A stretch of DNA of 21,939 bases. Source: an uncultured Archangium sp. (lineage in GTDB: Bacteria > Myxococcota > Myxococcia > Myxococcales > Myxococcaceae). The notes under the pieces were generated by a model. That model ran no database searches. It was not told the DNA's origin and saw only the letters and a list, made by a program, of their open reading frames with translations. The position numbers were made by a program, and so were the translations under genes. Every line of letters starts with the position of its first letter. Position 1 is the stretch's first letter. The stretch lies in NCBI GenBank assembly GCA_946479335.1, contig CAMLFP010000052.1, positions 1 through 21,939 of the forward strand, in the 5' to 3' direction. This document shows positions 1 through 7,191 of the stretch, in pieces.

Positions 1-2
1 GC

Positions 3-434
3 CTCAACGTCGCGCCGAAGGCCTCGGAGTCGGTGGAGCTGGTCGAAGAGGGCGCGGTCATCGAGCGCATCACCGCCGACGCGCTGACGACACGGCGCCT
101 CGACGCACTGCTCGCGCGCAAGCTGCCCGATGAGGTGAAGGCGACGCTGACGCAGCTCAAGCGTGAGGTGTCGCGCGCGGAAGACGCGACGGCGCAGGTG
201 GCGCAGCTCGACGCCAAGCTGCGGCAGTCGGAGCTCGACCTCGCGCGCACGCGGGAGAACCTCGCCGCCCTCGGCAAGACGACCGCGCCCGACGCGGCGA
301 AGAAGCTGGGGCAGCGCTTGCTGGAACTGGAGAAGACCCTGAGCGACACGCGGCAGGCGCGCGACGCGTCGGCGACGCTGGCCGTGACCCTTCGTCGCGA
401 GCTGCTCAGGGACACGAAGGTGAGCGCACGGTAG
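3..434 (+). CDS. C-terminal part of an unrecognised coiled-coil protein (5' end outside window)
   Basis: The reading frame is already open at the left edge and ends at TAG 432-434, so only about 143 C-terminal residues are visible. A GTG at 33 is in frame but is probably internal, because the frame continues upstream as protein-like sequence. The first 35 or so residues look like the end of a beta-rich domain. The rest is rich in Leu, Lys, Arg, Glu and Ala with heptad-like spacing, including an RENLAAL segment, and suggests a long alpha-helical coiled coil. I do not recognise the family; C-terminal helical tails of this kind occur in large surface or secreted proteins, but that is only an impression. 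The gene ends 39 bases before the malate:quinone oxidoreductase start on the same strand, so the two could be cotranscribed, though no functional link is evident. Confidence 0.6.
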   Translation, partial: LNVAPKASESVELVEEGAVIERITADALTTRRLDALLARKLPDEVKATLTQLKREVSRAEDATAQVAQLDAKLRQSELDLARTRENLAALGKTTAPDAAKKLGQRLLELEKTLSDTRQARDASATLAVTLRRELLRDTKVSAR

Positions 435-473
435 CGCCCGCACCCCGGGGGAGAGGGAGTAGCTTCGCGCGCC

Positions 474-1883
474 GTGAGTCGACCCTCCGAGTGCGACGTG
501 GTGTTGATCGGCGCCGGCATCATGAGCGCCACCCTGGGCACGCTGCTCCGCAAGCTGGAGCCGAATCTGCGCATCGTCGCCTTCGAGCGCCTCGATGGCG
601 CCGCCGCCGAGAGCAGCGACGCGTGGAACAACGCCGGCACCGGGCACTCCGGGTTCTGCGAGCTGAACTACACGCCGCAGGGCAAGGACGGCGCGGTCGA
701 CTGCAGCAAGGCCGTGAAGATCGCCGCGCAGTTCAACGAGAGCCTCGAGCTGTGGCGGTCGCTCTCCACGAGCGGCGAGCTGCCGGAGCTCTCCACCTTC
801 TTGCGCAACGTGCCGCACTTGAGCTTCGTCATCGGTGACGAGGGCGCCGCGTTCCTCGAGCGTCGCGTCGAGGGGCTGCGACGTTCTCCACTCTTCGAGG
901 GGCTGGAGTTCACCCGCGACGCCGCGCGCATCGCCGACTGGGTACCGCTCATCATGGAGGGCCGCGACCGCGCACAGCCCGTCGCGGCGACGCGCATGGC
1001 CCGCGGCTCCGACGTGAACTTCGGCGCGTTGACGCGCGCGATGTTCGACACACTCGCCAGGCAGCCCAACGGCGCGGTGCATTTGCACCACGAGGTGCGC
1101 GGCCTTCAGCGCGATGGCGCGCAGTGGCGCATCGACGTGAAAGACCTCGCGACCGGCGCCGAGCGCTCGGTGAAGGCGAACTTCGTGTTCATCGGCGCGG
1201 GCGGCTACTCGCTGAATCTCCTCGAGAGCTCCGGCGTGCCGGAAGCGAAGGGCTACGGCGCGTTCCCGGTGAGCGGGCAGTGGCTGCGCTGCACCAACCG
1301 CGACGTCATCTCGCGGCATCACGCGAAGGTGTACGGGCAAGCCGAGGTCGGCGCGCCGCCGATGTCGGTCCCGCACCTCGACACCCGGTGGATCGACGGA
1401 AAGCAGGAGCTCCTCTTCGGCCCCTACGCCGGCTTCACCACGCGCTTCCTGAAGCAGGGCTCGTGGATGGACCTGCTGGGCTCCATCGGCATCCACAACG
1501 TGTCGACGATGATGAGCGCCGGCCTCGCGAACGCCGACCTCACGCGCTACCTCGTGGGCCAGGCGATGCTGAGTGAAGAGCAACGCGAGGAGCTGCTGCG
1601 CCGCTACTACCCGGCGGCGAACGGCGACGACTGGGAGGTGCAGGTCGCCGGGCTGCGCGTGCAGATCATCAAGAACGACGGGAAGGGCGGCGGAGAACTC
1701 AAGTTCGGCACGGAGGTCGTCACCAGCGCCGATGGGTCCATTGCCGCGCTGCTGGGCGCGTCACCGGGCGCGTCGACGGCGGTGAGCATCATGCTCGAGC
1801 TGCTCGCGCGCTGTTTCCCCGAGAAATGGAACGCCGCGCCCTGGCGAAGCACCCTGGCGCGGCTCATCCCGTCTCGGAGCTGA
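474..1883 (+). CDS. mqo: Malate:quinone oxidoreductase (FAD-dependent)
   Basis: This 469-residue protein matches the Mqo family, which oxidises malate to oxaloacetate and passes electrons to the quinone pool. It is a peripheral protein on the cytoplasmic face of the membrane and serves as a TCA-cycle alternative to NAD-dependent malate dehydrogenase. Visible family marks are the N-terminal FAD-binding Rossmann motif (LIGAGIMSATLG, residues 11-22), the WNNAGTGHSGFCELNYTP block near residue 51, the FIGAGGYSLNLL segment in the middle and the C-terminal LLGASPGASTAV block. The length is slightly short of the usual 490-500. The GTG start at 474 is chosen because it directly precedes the Rossmann segment. 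A purine-rich stretch at 447-459 could be the ribosome site, although its spacing is long (about 14 bases). The stop lies only 3 bases from the stop of the convergent muramidase gene. Confidence 0.95.
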   Translation: MSRPSECDVVLIGAGIMSATLGTLLRKLEPNLRIVAFERLDGAAAESSDAWNNAGTGHSGFCELNYTPQGKDGAVDCSKAVKIAAQFNESLELWRSLSTSGELPELSTFLRNVPHLSFVIGDEGAAFLERRVEGLRRSPLFEGLEFTRDAARIADWVPLIMEGRDRAQPVAATRMARGSDVNFGALTRAMFDTLARQPNGAVHLHHEVRGLQRDGAQWRIDVKDLATGAERSVKANFVFIGAGGYSLNLLESSGVPEAKGYGAFPVSGQWLRCTNRDVISRHHAKVYGQAEVGAPPMSVPHLDTRWIDGKQELLFGPYAGFTTRFLKQGSWMDLLGSIGIHNVSTMMSAGLANADLTRYLVGQAMLSEEQREELLRRYYPAANGDDWEVQVAGLRVQIIKNDGKGGGELKFGTEVVTSADGSIAALLGASPGASTAVSIMLELLARCFPEKWNAAPWRSTLARLIPSRS

Positions 1884-1886
1884 TTT

Positions 1887-2831
1887 TCAGAAGCCGGCGA
1901 ACTTGCGCAGCGCGGCCACGCCGCCGTTGAACACGTCGTGGTCGTAGCCCGGCCCGTCGCTGTACTGCACGAAGGGCACGTTGTGGTTCGCCTTGCCGCC
2001 GGTCCACTGCGCGGCCCAGAGCGGCGCGTGCGGCACCGCGGCCTTCGCGCGGCTCACCTGGCTGCCCGACGTGTAGATGACGGGCCAGAGCCCCGTGACC
2101 TTGTGGATCTCGTTCGCCGCGTCCTTCAACGTCTGCGGGCTGGAGAGCGCGCCGGCCTCCCAGTCGAGCGCCAGGCGCGTGCCCGGCTTCAACTTCCCGT
2201 GGATGCCCAGCGTGTTGAGGAAGTGCTTCGCCTGACCGGCGCCGTTGCCCTTGTCGAGGAACAGGTACGCCATGCCCAGAGACATCTTCCCGGAGTCGAC
2301 CTTCTTCCCGAGCTCCGCCCAGCGCTTCTTGAAGGTCGGGTCGACGTAGCTGGTGCCCTCGGTGGCCTTGATGGCCGCGAACTGCGAGTGCGCGATGGAC
2401 TTCTCGAACGTCGCGGCCGACTGGTAGTGCGAGGTGTCGCCGCCCTCCAACTGGCCCGGGCCCTTCTTCCACGGCTCGCCGTAGGGCGCCGCCGGTGCGT
2501 GCGCCAGCGGCTTGAGGCCCAGCGCCTTGCGGTCGGCGTTGAGCGTCTTGAGCGAGAGCGACGGCGCGGCCTTCGGCAGGTCCTTCAGCGCGGCCTTCTT
2601 CGTCTTCGCGATGGCCGGGTCGTAGTGCTCGCGAATCGACTCCTCCTTCGCGCCCAGCGCGATGAGGCGCGCGGCGGCGTCCTTGAACGCGGTGAGCGAC
2701 GGCGCGGCCTGGTACTTCTTGAGGAGCTGCGCCTCCTGCGTCTTCACCGCGGCGAGCTGCTTCGACTCGTTCGCCTTCAACGACTTCAGCTTCGAGAGGT
2801 CTGCGTTGAGCTGCTTCACGGGAGTGGTCAT
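1887..2831 (-). CDS. GH25-type lysozyme (muramidase) without signal peptide
   Basis: This 314-residue protein has two parts. Residues 1 to about 115 are Lys/Ala/Leu-rich and probably helical. Residues 128-314 form a glycoside hydrolase family 25 domain, which cleaves the MurNAc-GlcNAc bond of peptidoglycan. The seen marks are GGDTSHYQ (D132, first-strand Asp), IKATEGTSYVDP (E158), LALDWEA (D223 and E225, the DxE pair expected at the active site), WAAQW, FVQYSDG and the late HDVFNG motif. ATG 2831 is chosen because further upstream in-frame sequence is low-complexity and runs into the divergent promoter region. No signal peptide or lipobox precedes the helical part, so export would need lysis or a dedicated secretion system. 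No clear Shine-Dalgarno is seen. Roles in predation, competition or cell lysis are inference. Confidence 0.85.
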   Translation of the reverse strand: MTTPVKQLNADLSKLKSLKANESKQLAAVKTQEAQLLKKYQAAPSLTAFKDAAARLIALGAKEESIREHYDPAIAKTKKAALKDLPKAAPSLSLKTLNADRKALGLKPLAHAPAAPYGEPWKKGPGQLEGGDTSHYQSAATFEKSIAHSQFAAIKATEGTSYVDPTFKKRWAELGKKVDSGKMSLGMAYLFLDKGNGAGQAKHFLNTLGIHGKLKPGTRLALDWEAGALSSPQTLKDAANEIHKVTGLWPVIYTSGSQVSRAKAAVPHAPLWAAQWTGGKANHNVPFVQYSDGPGYDHDVFNGGVAALRKFAGF

Positions 2832-3000
2832 GCGGGGATTGTCGGAGCCCCTCGCACCTGCCGTTCGCGCGTGACTTGTAAAAGTCAGCGCCACCCAGCG
2901 CGCCATTTTCCGAGGGGAATCCGCGTATTTGGGGTGGGCCGCCCCGAGAACGCAAACTCTGCGGAGCGCGCGGCGCGGCCGCTGGGTAAGCGATGCGCTC
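2832..3000. promoter_or_regulatory. Divergent intergenic region between muramidase and decarboxylase genes
   Basis: These 169 bases separate two divergently transcribed genes and should contain both promoters. The block is locally more AT-rich around 2872-2940. The clearest element is a perfect 6-base inverted repeat with a 4-base loop (2872-2887). I cannot assign -35/-10 boxes with confidence. Confidence 0.45.
2872..2887. repeat. Inverted repeat, possible operator
   Basis: TGACTT and AAGTCA form perfect 6-base arms around GTAA. The element lies in the divergent intergenic region, 41 bases from the muramidase start and about 114 bases from the decarboxylase start. It could be a dimeric regulator site. 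It has no flanking T-run that would suggest a terminator. A chance occurrence is possible. Confidence 0.35.
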
Positions 3001-4839
3001 ATGGCTGATCCGCTCGCTCCCTGGTTCCTCGGCGCCTACGGCGAGAACAACGACTTCTTCGAGCGCGCGCTGCTGGAGTTGGTGCGCGACCACGTCTTCT
3101 GGCGCCGCAACTTCCACCCCGAAGACGCGCCGCCCATCACCGTGCGCGAGCAGTACGACGCCGTGTTCCTCGACGGCATCGCGCGCACGCGGCAGGAGCT
3201 CCACCAGCTCACCGCGCAGCTCAAGCGCTCGGTGCCGTTCTTCCACCCGCGCTACGTGGGCCACATGGTCAGCGAGCTGCTGATGCCCGGGCTCATCGCG
3301 CAGCTGGTCACCACGCTCTACAACCCCAACAACGTCGTCGAGGAGTCGGCGCCGGTGACGGTGAAGCTGGAGCTGGAGGTCGCGCAGCAGCTCGCGAAGA
3401 TGTTCGGCTTCGACGGCAAGCCCTTCGGGCATCTCACCTCGGGCGGCACGGTGGCGAACGACGAAGGGCTGTGGCTCGCGCGCGCGGTGCGGCTCTACCC
3501 GCTGGCGGTGCGCGACGCGTGCGAGGCGCGCGGCTCCTGGTTGGACCCGCGGCTCCGTGACGACGACTTCGCGCTGCTGAACTGGAGCGTCGCCGACACG
3601 CTGGAGCTGTTGACCCGCGTGCGCCGCGAGCTCCCCGACCTCCGCGCGGCGGTCGAAGAGGCGCGCGTGGAGAACGTGGGCCTCGCGGCGTTCGCGGCGA
3701 AGCACCCGCTGGTGGCGAAGCTGGTGGTGCTGGCGCCCGCCACCGCGCACTACTCGTGGAAGAAGGCGATGAAGCTGCTGGGCCTCGGCGCGGGCCAGTT
3801 GCTGGAGGTGCCCACCGCGCATGGCCGCGTCGACCCGCGCGCGCTGGAGGCGATGCTCAAGGAGCGCGCGGCGCAGCAGCTCCCGGTGTTGGCGGTGGTG
3901 GGCGTGTACGGCACCACCGAGTTCGGGACGCTCGATGAGATTGACGCGCTGGTGAAGCTGCGTGGCGCGCCGCTGCAGTTCTGGCTGCACGTCGACGCGG
4001 CGTGGGGCGGCTACATCCCCTCGCTGTTCCGCGACGAGGCGGGCGGGCTGAGATCTCGCGAAGCCGTGGCGCAGGAGTTCAAGTACTTCCCCAGCGCGCG
4101 GGTGCATCGCGCCACCGCCGCGCTGGCGGAGGCCGACTCCATCACCGTCGACCCGCACAAGCTGGGCTTCGTGCCCTTCGGCTGCGGCGCGATTCTCTTC
4201 CGCGACCGGCGCGGCTGCGACCTGCTGACGCAAGACGCGGCGTACGTGTTCGTCTCCGCCGACGCCGATGACGACGCGCGCTTCCGCAGGCCCGGCCGCT
4301 TCAGCCTCGAGGGCAGCCGGCCAGGCGCGGCCGCCGCGGCCTGCTACGTGAACCACCGCGTCCTGCCGTTGGACTCGGCGCACTTCGGGCGGCTCATCGC
4401 GCGCTCGGTGCACACCTGCGAGGCGCTGTTCGACGGCCTCAACGCGCTGGCCGTCGAGCTGGCACCGCGCGTGAAGCTCGCCATCCCCTACGAGCCCGAC
4501 TGCAACCTCATCTGCCTCGCGCTCAACCCGGCGGGGAACACCTCGCTGCGGGCGGCGAACGCGCTGACGCGCACGCTCTACGACGCGATGTCGGTGCGCC
4601 CCGACCTCCCGGTGCAGGCGCGCGAGTTCTTCGGCTCCTGCACCACCGTGCCGCTGACGCACCTCTCGCCGGAGGAGAAGCTGCTGCTCATCGCGCAGCT
4701 GGGGGTCGACCTCGAGGCGCCCGATGATGACGGCGTGTTCCTGCTGCGGCACACGCTGATGAACCCGTGGTTGCACGACTACGTGGAGCCGTACTGCCAG
4801 CACCTGCGCGGGTTGCTCACGGGCGCGCTGCCGCGGTGA
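3001..4839 (+). CDS. PLP-dependent group II amino-acid decarboxylase, tyrosine decarboxylase-like
   Basis: This 612-residue enzyme is a type I fold PLP decarboxylase. Residues 10-165 hold an N-terminal region and the YVGHMVSELLMP and NPNNVVEESAP motifs seen in the long bacterial tyrosine decarboxylase group (about 620 residues in lactic acid bacteria). HLTSGGTVANDEGLW contacts the cofactor phosphate. H250 in TAHYSWKKA is the expected ring-stacking His, D332 in HVDAAWGGY the pyridine-nitrogen Asp, and K387 in SITVDPHKLGFVPFG the Schiff-base lysine. SLEGSRPGAAAAA (435-447) and the C-terminal LMNPWLHDYVEPY segment also match that group. Substrate cannot be read from the sequence; tyrosine or another aromatic amino acid is an inference from overall architecture. 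ATG 3001 gives the family-like N-terminus; the ribosome site is weak. No amine antiporter gene, the usual partner in Gram-positives, is next to it. The stop is 9 bases from the convergent REC-EAL gene. Confidence 0.85.
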   Translation: MADPLAPWFLGAYGENNDFFERALLELVRDHVFWRRNFHPEDAPPITVREQYDAVFLDGIARTRQELHQLTAQLKRSVPFFHPRYVGHMVSELLMPGLIAQLVTTLYNPNNVVEESAPVTVKLELEVAQQLAKMFGFDGKPFGHLTSGGTVANDEGLWLARAVRLYPLAVRDACEARGSWLDPRLRDDDFALLNWSVADTLELLTRVRRELPDLRAAVEEARVENVGLAAFAAKHPLVAKLVVLAPATAHYSWKKAMKLLGLGAGQLLEVPTAHGRVDPRALEAMLKERAAQQLPVLAVVGVYGTTEFGTLDEIDALVKLRGAPLQFWLHVDAAWGGYIPSLFRDEAGGLRSREAVAQEFKYFPSARVHRATAALAEADSITVDPHKLGFVPFGCGAILFRDRRGCDLLTQDAAYVFVSADADDDARFRRPGRFSLEGSRPGAAAAACYVNHRVLPLDSAHFGRLIARSVHTCEALFDGLNALAVELAPRVKLAIPYEPDCNLICLALNPAGNTSLRAANALTRTLYDAMSVRPDLPVQAREFFGSCTTVPLTHLSPEEKLLLIAQLGVDLEAPDDDGVFLLRHTLMNPWLHDYVEPYCQHLRGLLTGALPR

Positions 4840-4848
4840 CCTCCGGCG

Positions 4849-6006
4849 CTACCACCGCGGCTGCGGGAAGGCGCGCTCCGGTCTCGAGAAGAGGTAGCCC
4901 TGCAGGTAGTTGCACCCCAGCTCGCACAGCACCCGGCGCTCGTCGTTGGTCTCGACGCCCTCCGCGATGACGAGGATGCCGAGCTGGTCGCACAGCGAGA
5001 GCATCGACTTGATGATGGCCTGCCGCCGCGTGTCGGTGTCGACGCCGCGCACCAGCGAGATGTCGAGCTTCACCACCTCCGGGTCGAAGAGCGTGAAGCC
5101 GCTGAGGCCCGCCACGCCCGCCCCGAGGTCGTCGATCGCCACCTGAAAGCCGAGCCGCTTCAACGCTCGGGCCTGGTTGGTCACGTTGCGCACACCCTCC
5201 AGCGAGGCGCGCTCGGTGATCTCCAGCACCACCCGCGCCGCCAGCTTCGTGAGCGGCGCCTCGGGGGCGTAGAGCTGCTCGTCGTTCAGGTCTGACGCGT
5301 GGAGGTTCACGAAGAGCCACACGCGCGGGTCGGTCAGCGTCGCGCAGGCCGCCGCCGCGCGCGAGCGCACCGCGCGGCCCAGCTCCCGCAGGCGGTCGAG
5401 CCGCGCGGCGGCGTCGAACAGCTCCGCGGGGTTCTTCAACATCGGCTCGTCGGAGCGCAGCAGCGCCTCGTAGCCGTACACCCGCTTCGCGCGCCAATCG
5501 ACGATGGGCTGAAACGCGAGCCACAGGCTGGCCAGCGCGGTGTCGAAGCGCACCTCCAGCGCGGCGCGTTCGGCGAGGCGCGGGCTCCCCGCCCCGGGGA
5601 GCTGCAGCGCGGCCTCCTTCAGGCGGGCCAGCTTCCGCAGCCGCGCGGCGCGCTGGGTGAGCTCCCACAGCGCCTCCGCGGAGACCGGCTTGGTGAGGTA
5701 GCGGAAGGCGCCGTATTCCACCGCGCGCATCGCCGACTCGAGGTCGGGGTGGCCGGTGGTCAAGATGACGGGCACGTCGACGTCGTACGCGCGCACCTCC
5801 TTGAGGAGCTCGAGGCCGCTCATCTCCGGCATCGAGAGGTCGCTGATGATGACGTCCCACACGGCGGTGCGCACCCGGTGGATGGCCTCGCGCCCGCTCG
5901 ACGCCATCTCCACGGTGGCGCCGCGCCTCCGCAGGGCCGCCGCGCTGGCGCGCAGCACCGCCGCGTCGTCATCAACCACCAACACCCTGATGTCGTCTGA
6001 CGTCAT
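4849..6006 (-). CDS. Response regulator with REC and EAL (cyclic-di-GMP phosphodiesterase) domains, copy 2
   Basis: This 385-residue cytoplasmic protein has a receiver domain (residues 6-120: D12-D14 acidic cluster, phosphoacceptor D56 in SDLSMPEMSG, LTTGH, K106 in LTKP) and an EAL domain (about 160-380). EAL hydrolyses cyclic-di-GMP. Expected catalytic or metal residues are present: E180 of the EAL motif, N234 in FVNLHASDLND, E262/E265 in LEITERAS, D292/D293, K313 in VKLD, E349 in IAEGVET and Q369 in LQGYLF. Loop 6 reads DDLGAGVAGL rather than the usual DDFGTGYSSL, which may weaken phosphorylation- or dimer-linked activation. It is the last gene of a three-gene operon, 33 bases after its paralogue, with a good ribosome site at 6016-6022 upstream of ATG 6006. 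Both proteins keep the same layout, so they look like a tandem duplication. Confidence 0.92.
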   Translation of the reverse strand: MTSDDIRVLVVDDDAAVLRASAAALRRRGATVEMASSGREAIHRVRTAVWDVIISDLSMPEMSGLELLKEVRAYDVDVPVILTTGHPDLESAMRAVEYGAFRYLTKPVSAEALWELTQRAARLRKLARLKEAALQLPGAGSPRLAERAALEVRFDTALASLWLAFQPIVDWRAKRVYGYEALLRSDEPMLKNPAELFDAAARLDRLRELGRAVRSRAAAACATLTDPRVWLFVNLHASDLNDEQLYAPEAPLTKLAARVVLEITERASLEGVRNVTNQARALKRLGFQVAIDDLGAGVAGLSGFTLFDPEVVKLDISLVRGVDTDTRRQAIIKSMLSLCDQLGILVIAEGVETNDERRVLCELGCNYLQGYLFSRPERAFPQPRW

Positions 6007-6015
6007 CGCGTCATG

Positions 6016-6022
6016 CCTCCCC
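6016..6022 (-). promoter_or_regulatory. Shine-Dalgarno of second REC-EAL gene
   Basis: GGGGAGG on the minus strand lies 9 bases before ATG 6006. It supports this start and means the gene can be translated independently of its upstream paralogue. Confidence 0.7.
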
Positions 6023-6039
6023 GGGTGCGGTGCGAGGTC

Positions 6040-7191
6040 TCACCATTTCGGGACAGGGAAGGCGCGCGCCGGCTTCGCGAACAGGTAGCCCTGGAAGAGG
6101 TTGCACCCGTACAGGCACAGCGTGTCTCGCTCGGCGACGGTCTCCACGCCCTCGGCGATGACCACGATGCCCAGCTCTTCGCACAGCGACATCATCGACT
6201 TGACGATGGCCTGGCGCTTCGGGTCGGAGTCGACGCCCCGCACCAGCGACATGTCGAGCTTCACCACCTCCGGGTTGAGCAACGTGAAGCTGCTCAAGCC
6301 CGCGTAGCCGGCGCCGAGGTCGTCGATCGCCACGTGGTAGCCCAGCTTCCGCAGCGCGGCGATCTGCTGCGAGACGTTGCGCACGCCCTCCAGCGACGCG
6401 CGCTCGGTGACCTCCAGCACCACGCGCGAGGCGATCTTCGAGAGCGGCGACTCCTGCGCGTACAGCTGCAGGTCGTTGAGGTCCTCCGAGTGGAGGTTCA
6501 CGAAGAGCCGCGCGTCGCCGATGGCCGCGCTCAGCTCGGCGACCTGCCCGCGCACCGCGCGACCGAGCTCGTGCAGGCGCCCCAGGCGCTCCGCGGCGTC
6601 GAGCAGCTCCGCGGGGTTCTTCATCAGCGGCTCATCGGAGCGGACCAGCGCCTCGTAGCCGTACACGCGGCGCGCGCGGTAGTCGACGATGGGCTGGAAC
6701 GCCACCCACAGGAGGCTGAGGCCCCACGTGAAGCGCACCTCCAGCGCGGCGCGCTCGGCCAGCCGCAGCTGCCCGCCGCCCGGGAGCTGCAGCGCGTCTT
6801 CCTTCAGCCGCGCGAGCTTGCGCAGGCGCGCGGCGCGCAGCGTGGTCTCCCACAGCTCCTTCCCCGCCACGGGCTTGGTCAGGTAGCGGAAGGCGCCGTA
6901 CTCCACCGCGCGCACCGCCGACTCCACCTCGGGCTGCCCGGTCATCAAGATGACCGGCACGTCGATGTCATGGGCGCGCACCGCCTTGAGCAGCTCGACG
7001 CCGGTCATTTCGGGCATCGAGATGTCGCTGACGATCGCGTCGTACGACCCGGCGCGCACGAGGTCGATGGCCTCGCGGCCGTTCGAGGCGGTGTCGACCC
7101 GCACGTCGTGTCGCGTGAGGTTCTCCGCGTAGGCGCGGCGCACCTGCGCGTCGTCATCGACCAACAGGACCCTGACCTCGTTCTTGTTCAT
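6040..7191 (-). CDS. Response regulator with REC and EAL (cyclic-di-GMP phosphodiesterase) domains, copy 1
   Basis: This 383-residue protein is a paralogue of the downstream copy and most residues align without gaps. The receiver domain has D12-D14, phosphoacceptor D56 in SDISMPEMTG, LMTGQ and K106 in LTKP. The EAL domain shows E180 (EAL), N232, E260/E263 in LEVTERAS, D290/D291, K311 in VKLD, E347 in IAEGVET and Q367 in FQGYLF, so phosphodiesterase activity is plausible. Loop 6 (DDLGAGYAGLSSF) is nearer to the canonical form than in the other copy. The start codon overlaps the stop of the hybrid kinase gene by 4 bases (ATGA, 7188-7191), with AGGAG at 7201-7205 about 10 bases upstream. This tight coupling suggests it is a direct phosphorylation target of the kinase. 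Output would be lowered cyclic-di-GMP, affecting motility or matrix; that part is inference. Confidence 0.93.
   Translation of the reverse strand: MNKNEVRVLLVDDDAQVRRAYAENLTRHDVRVDTASNGREAIDLVRAGSYDAIVSDISMPEMTGVELLKAVRAHDIDVPVILMTGQPEVESAVRAVEYGAFRYLTKPVAGKELWETTLRAARLRKLARLKEDALQLPGGGQLRLAERAALEVRFTWGLSLLWVAFQPIVDYRARRVYGYEALVRSDEPLMKNPAELLDAAERLGRLHELGRAVRGQVAELSAAIGDARLFVNLHSEDLNDLQLYAQESPLSKIASRVVLEVTERASLEGVRNVSQQIAALRKLGYHVAIDDLGAGYAGLSSFTLLNPEVVKLDMSLVRGVDSDPKRQAIVKSMMSLCEELGIVVIAEGVETVAERDTLCLYGCNLFQGYLFAKPARAFPVPKW

Noticed and set aside
1864..4803. 979-codon open frame on the minus strand across mqo end, muramidase and decarboxylase
   Set aside because: It is antisense to well-supported genes, has Arg/His/Val-biased low-complexity composition and no domain. 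It is a by-product of high GC.
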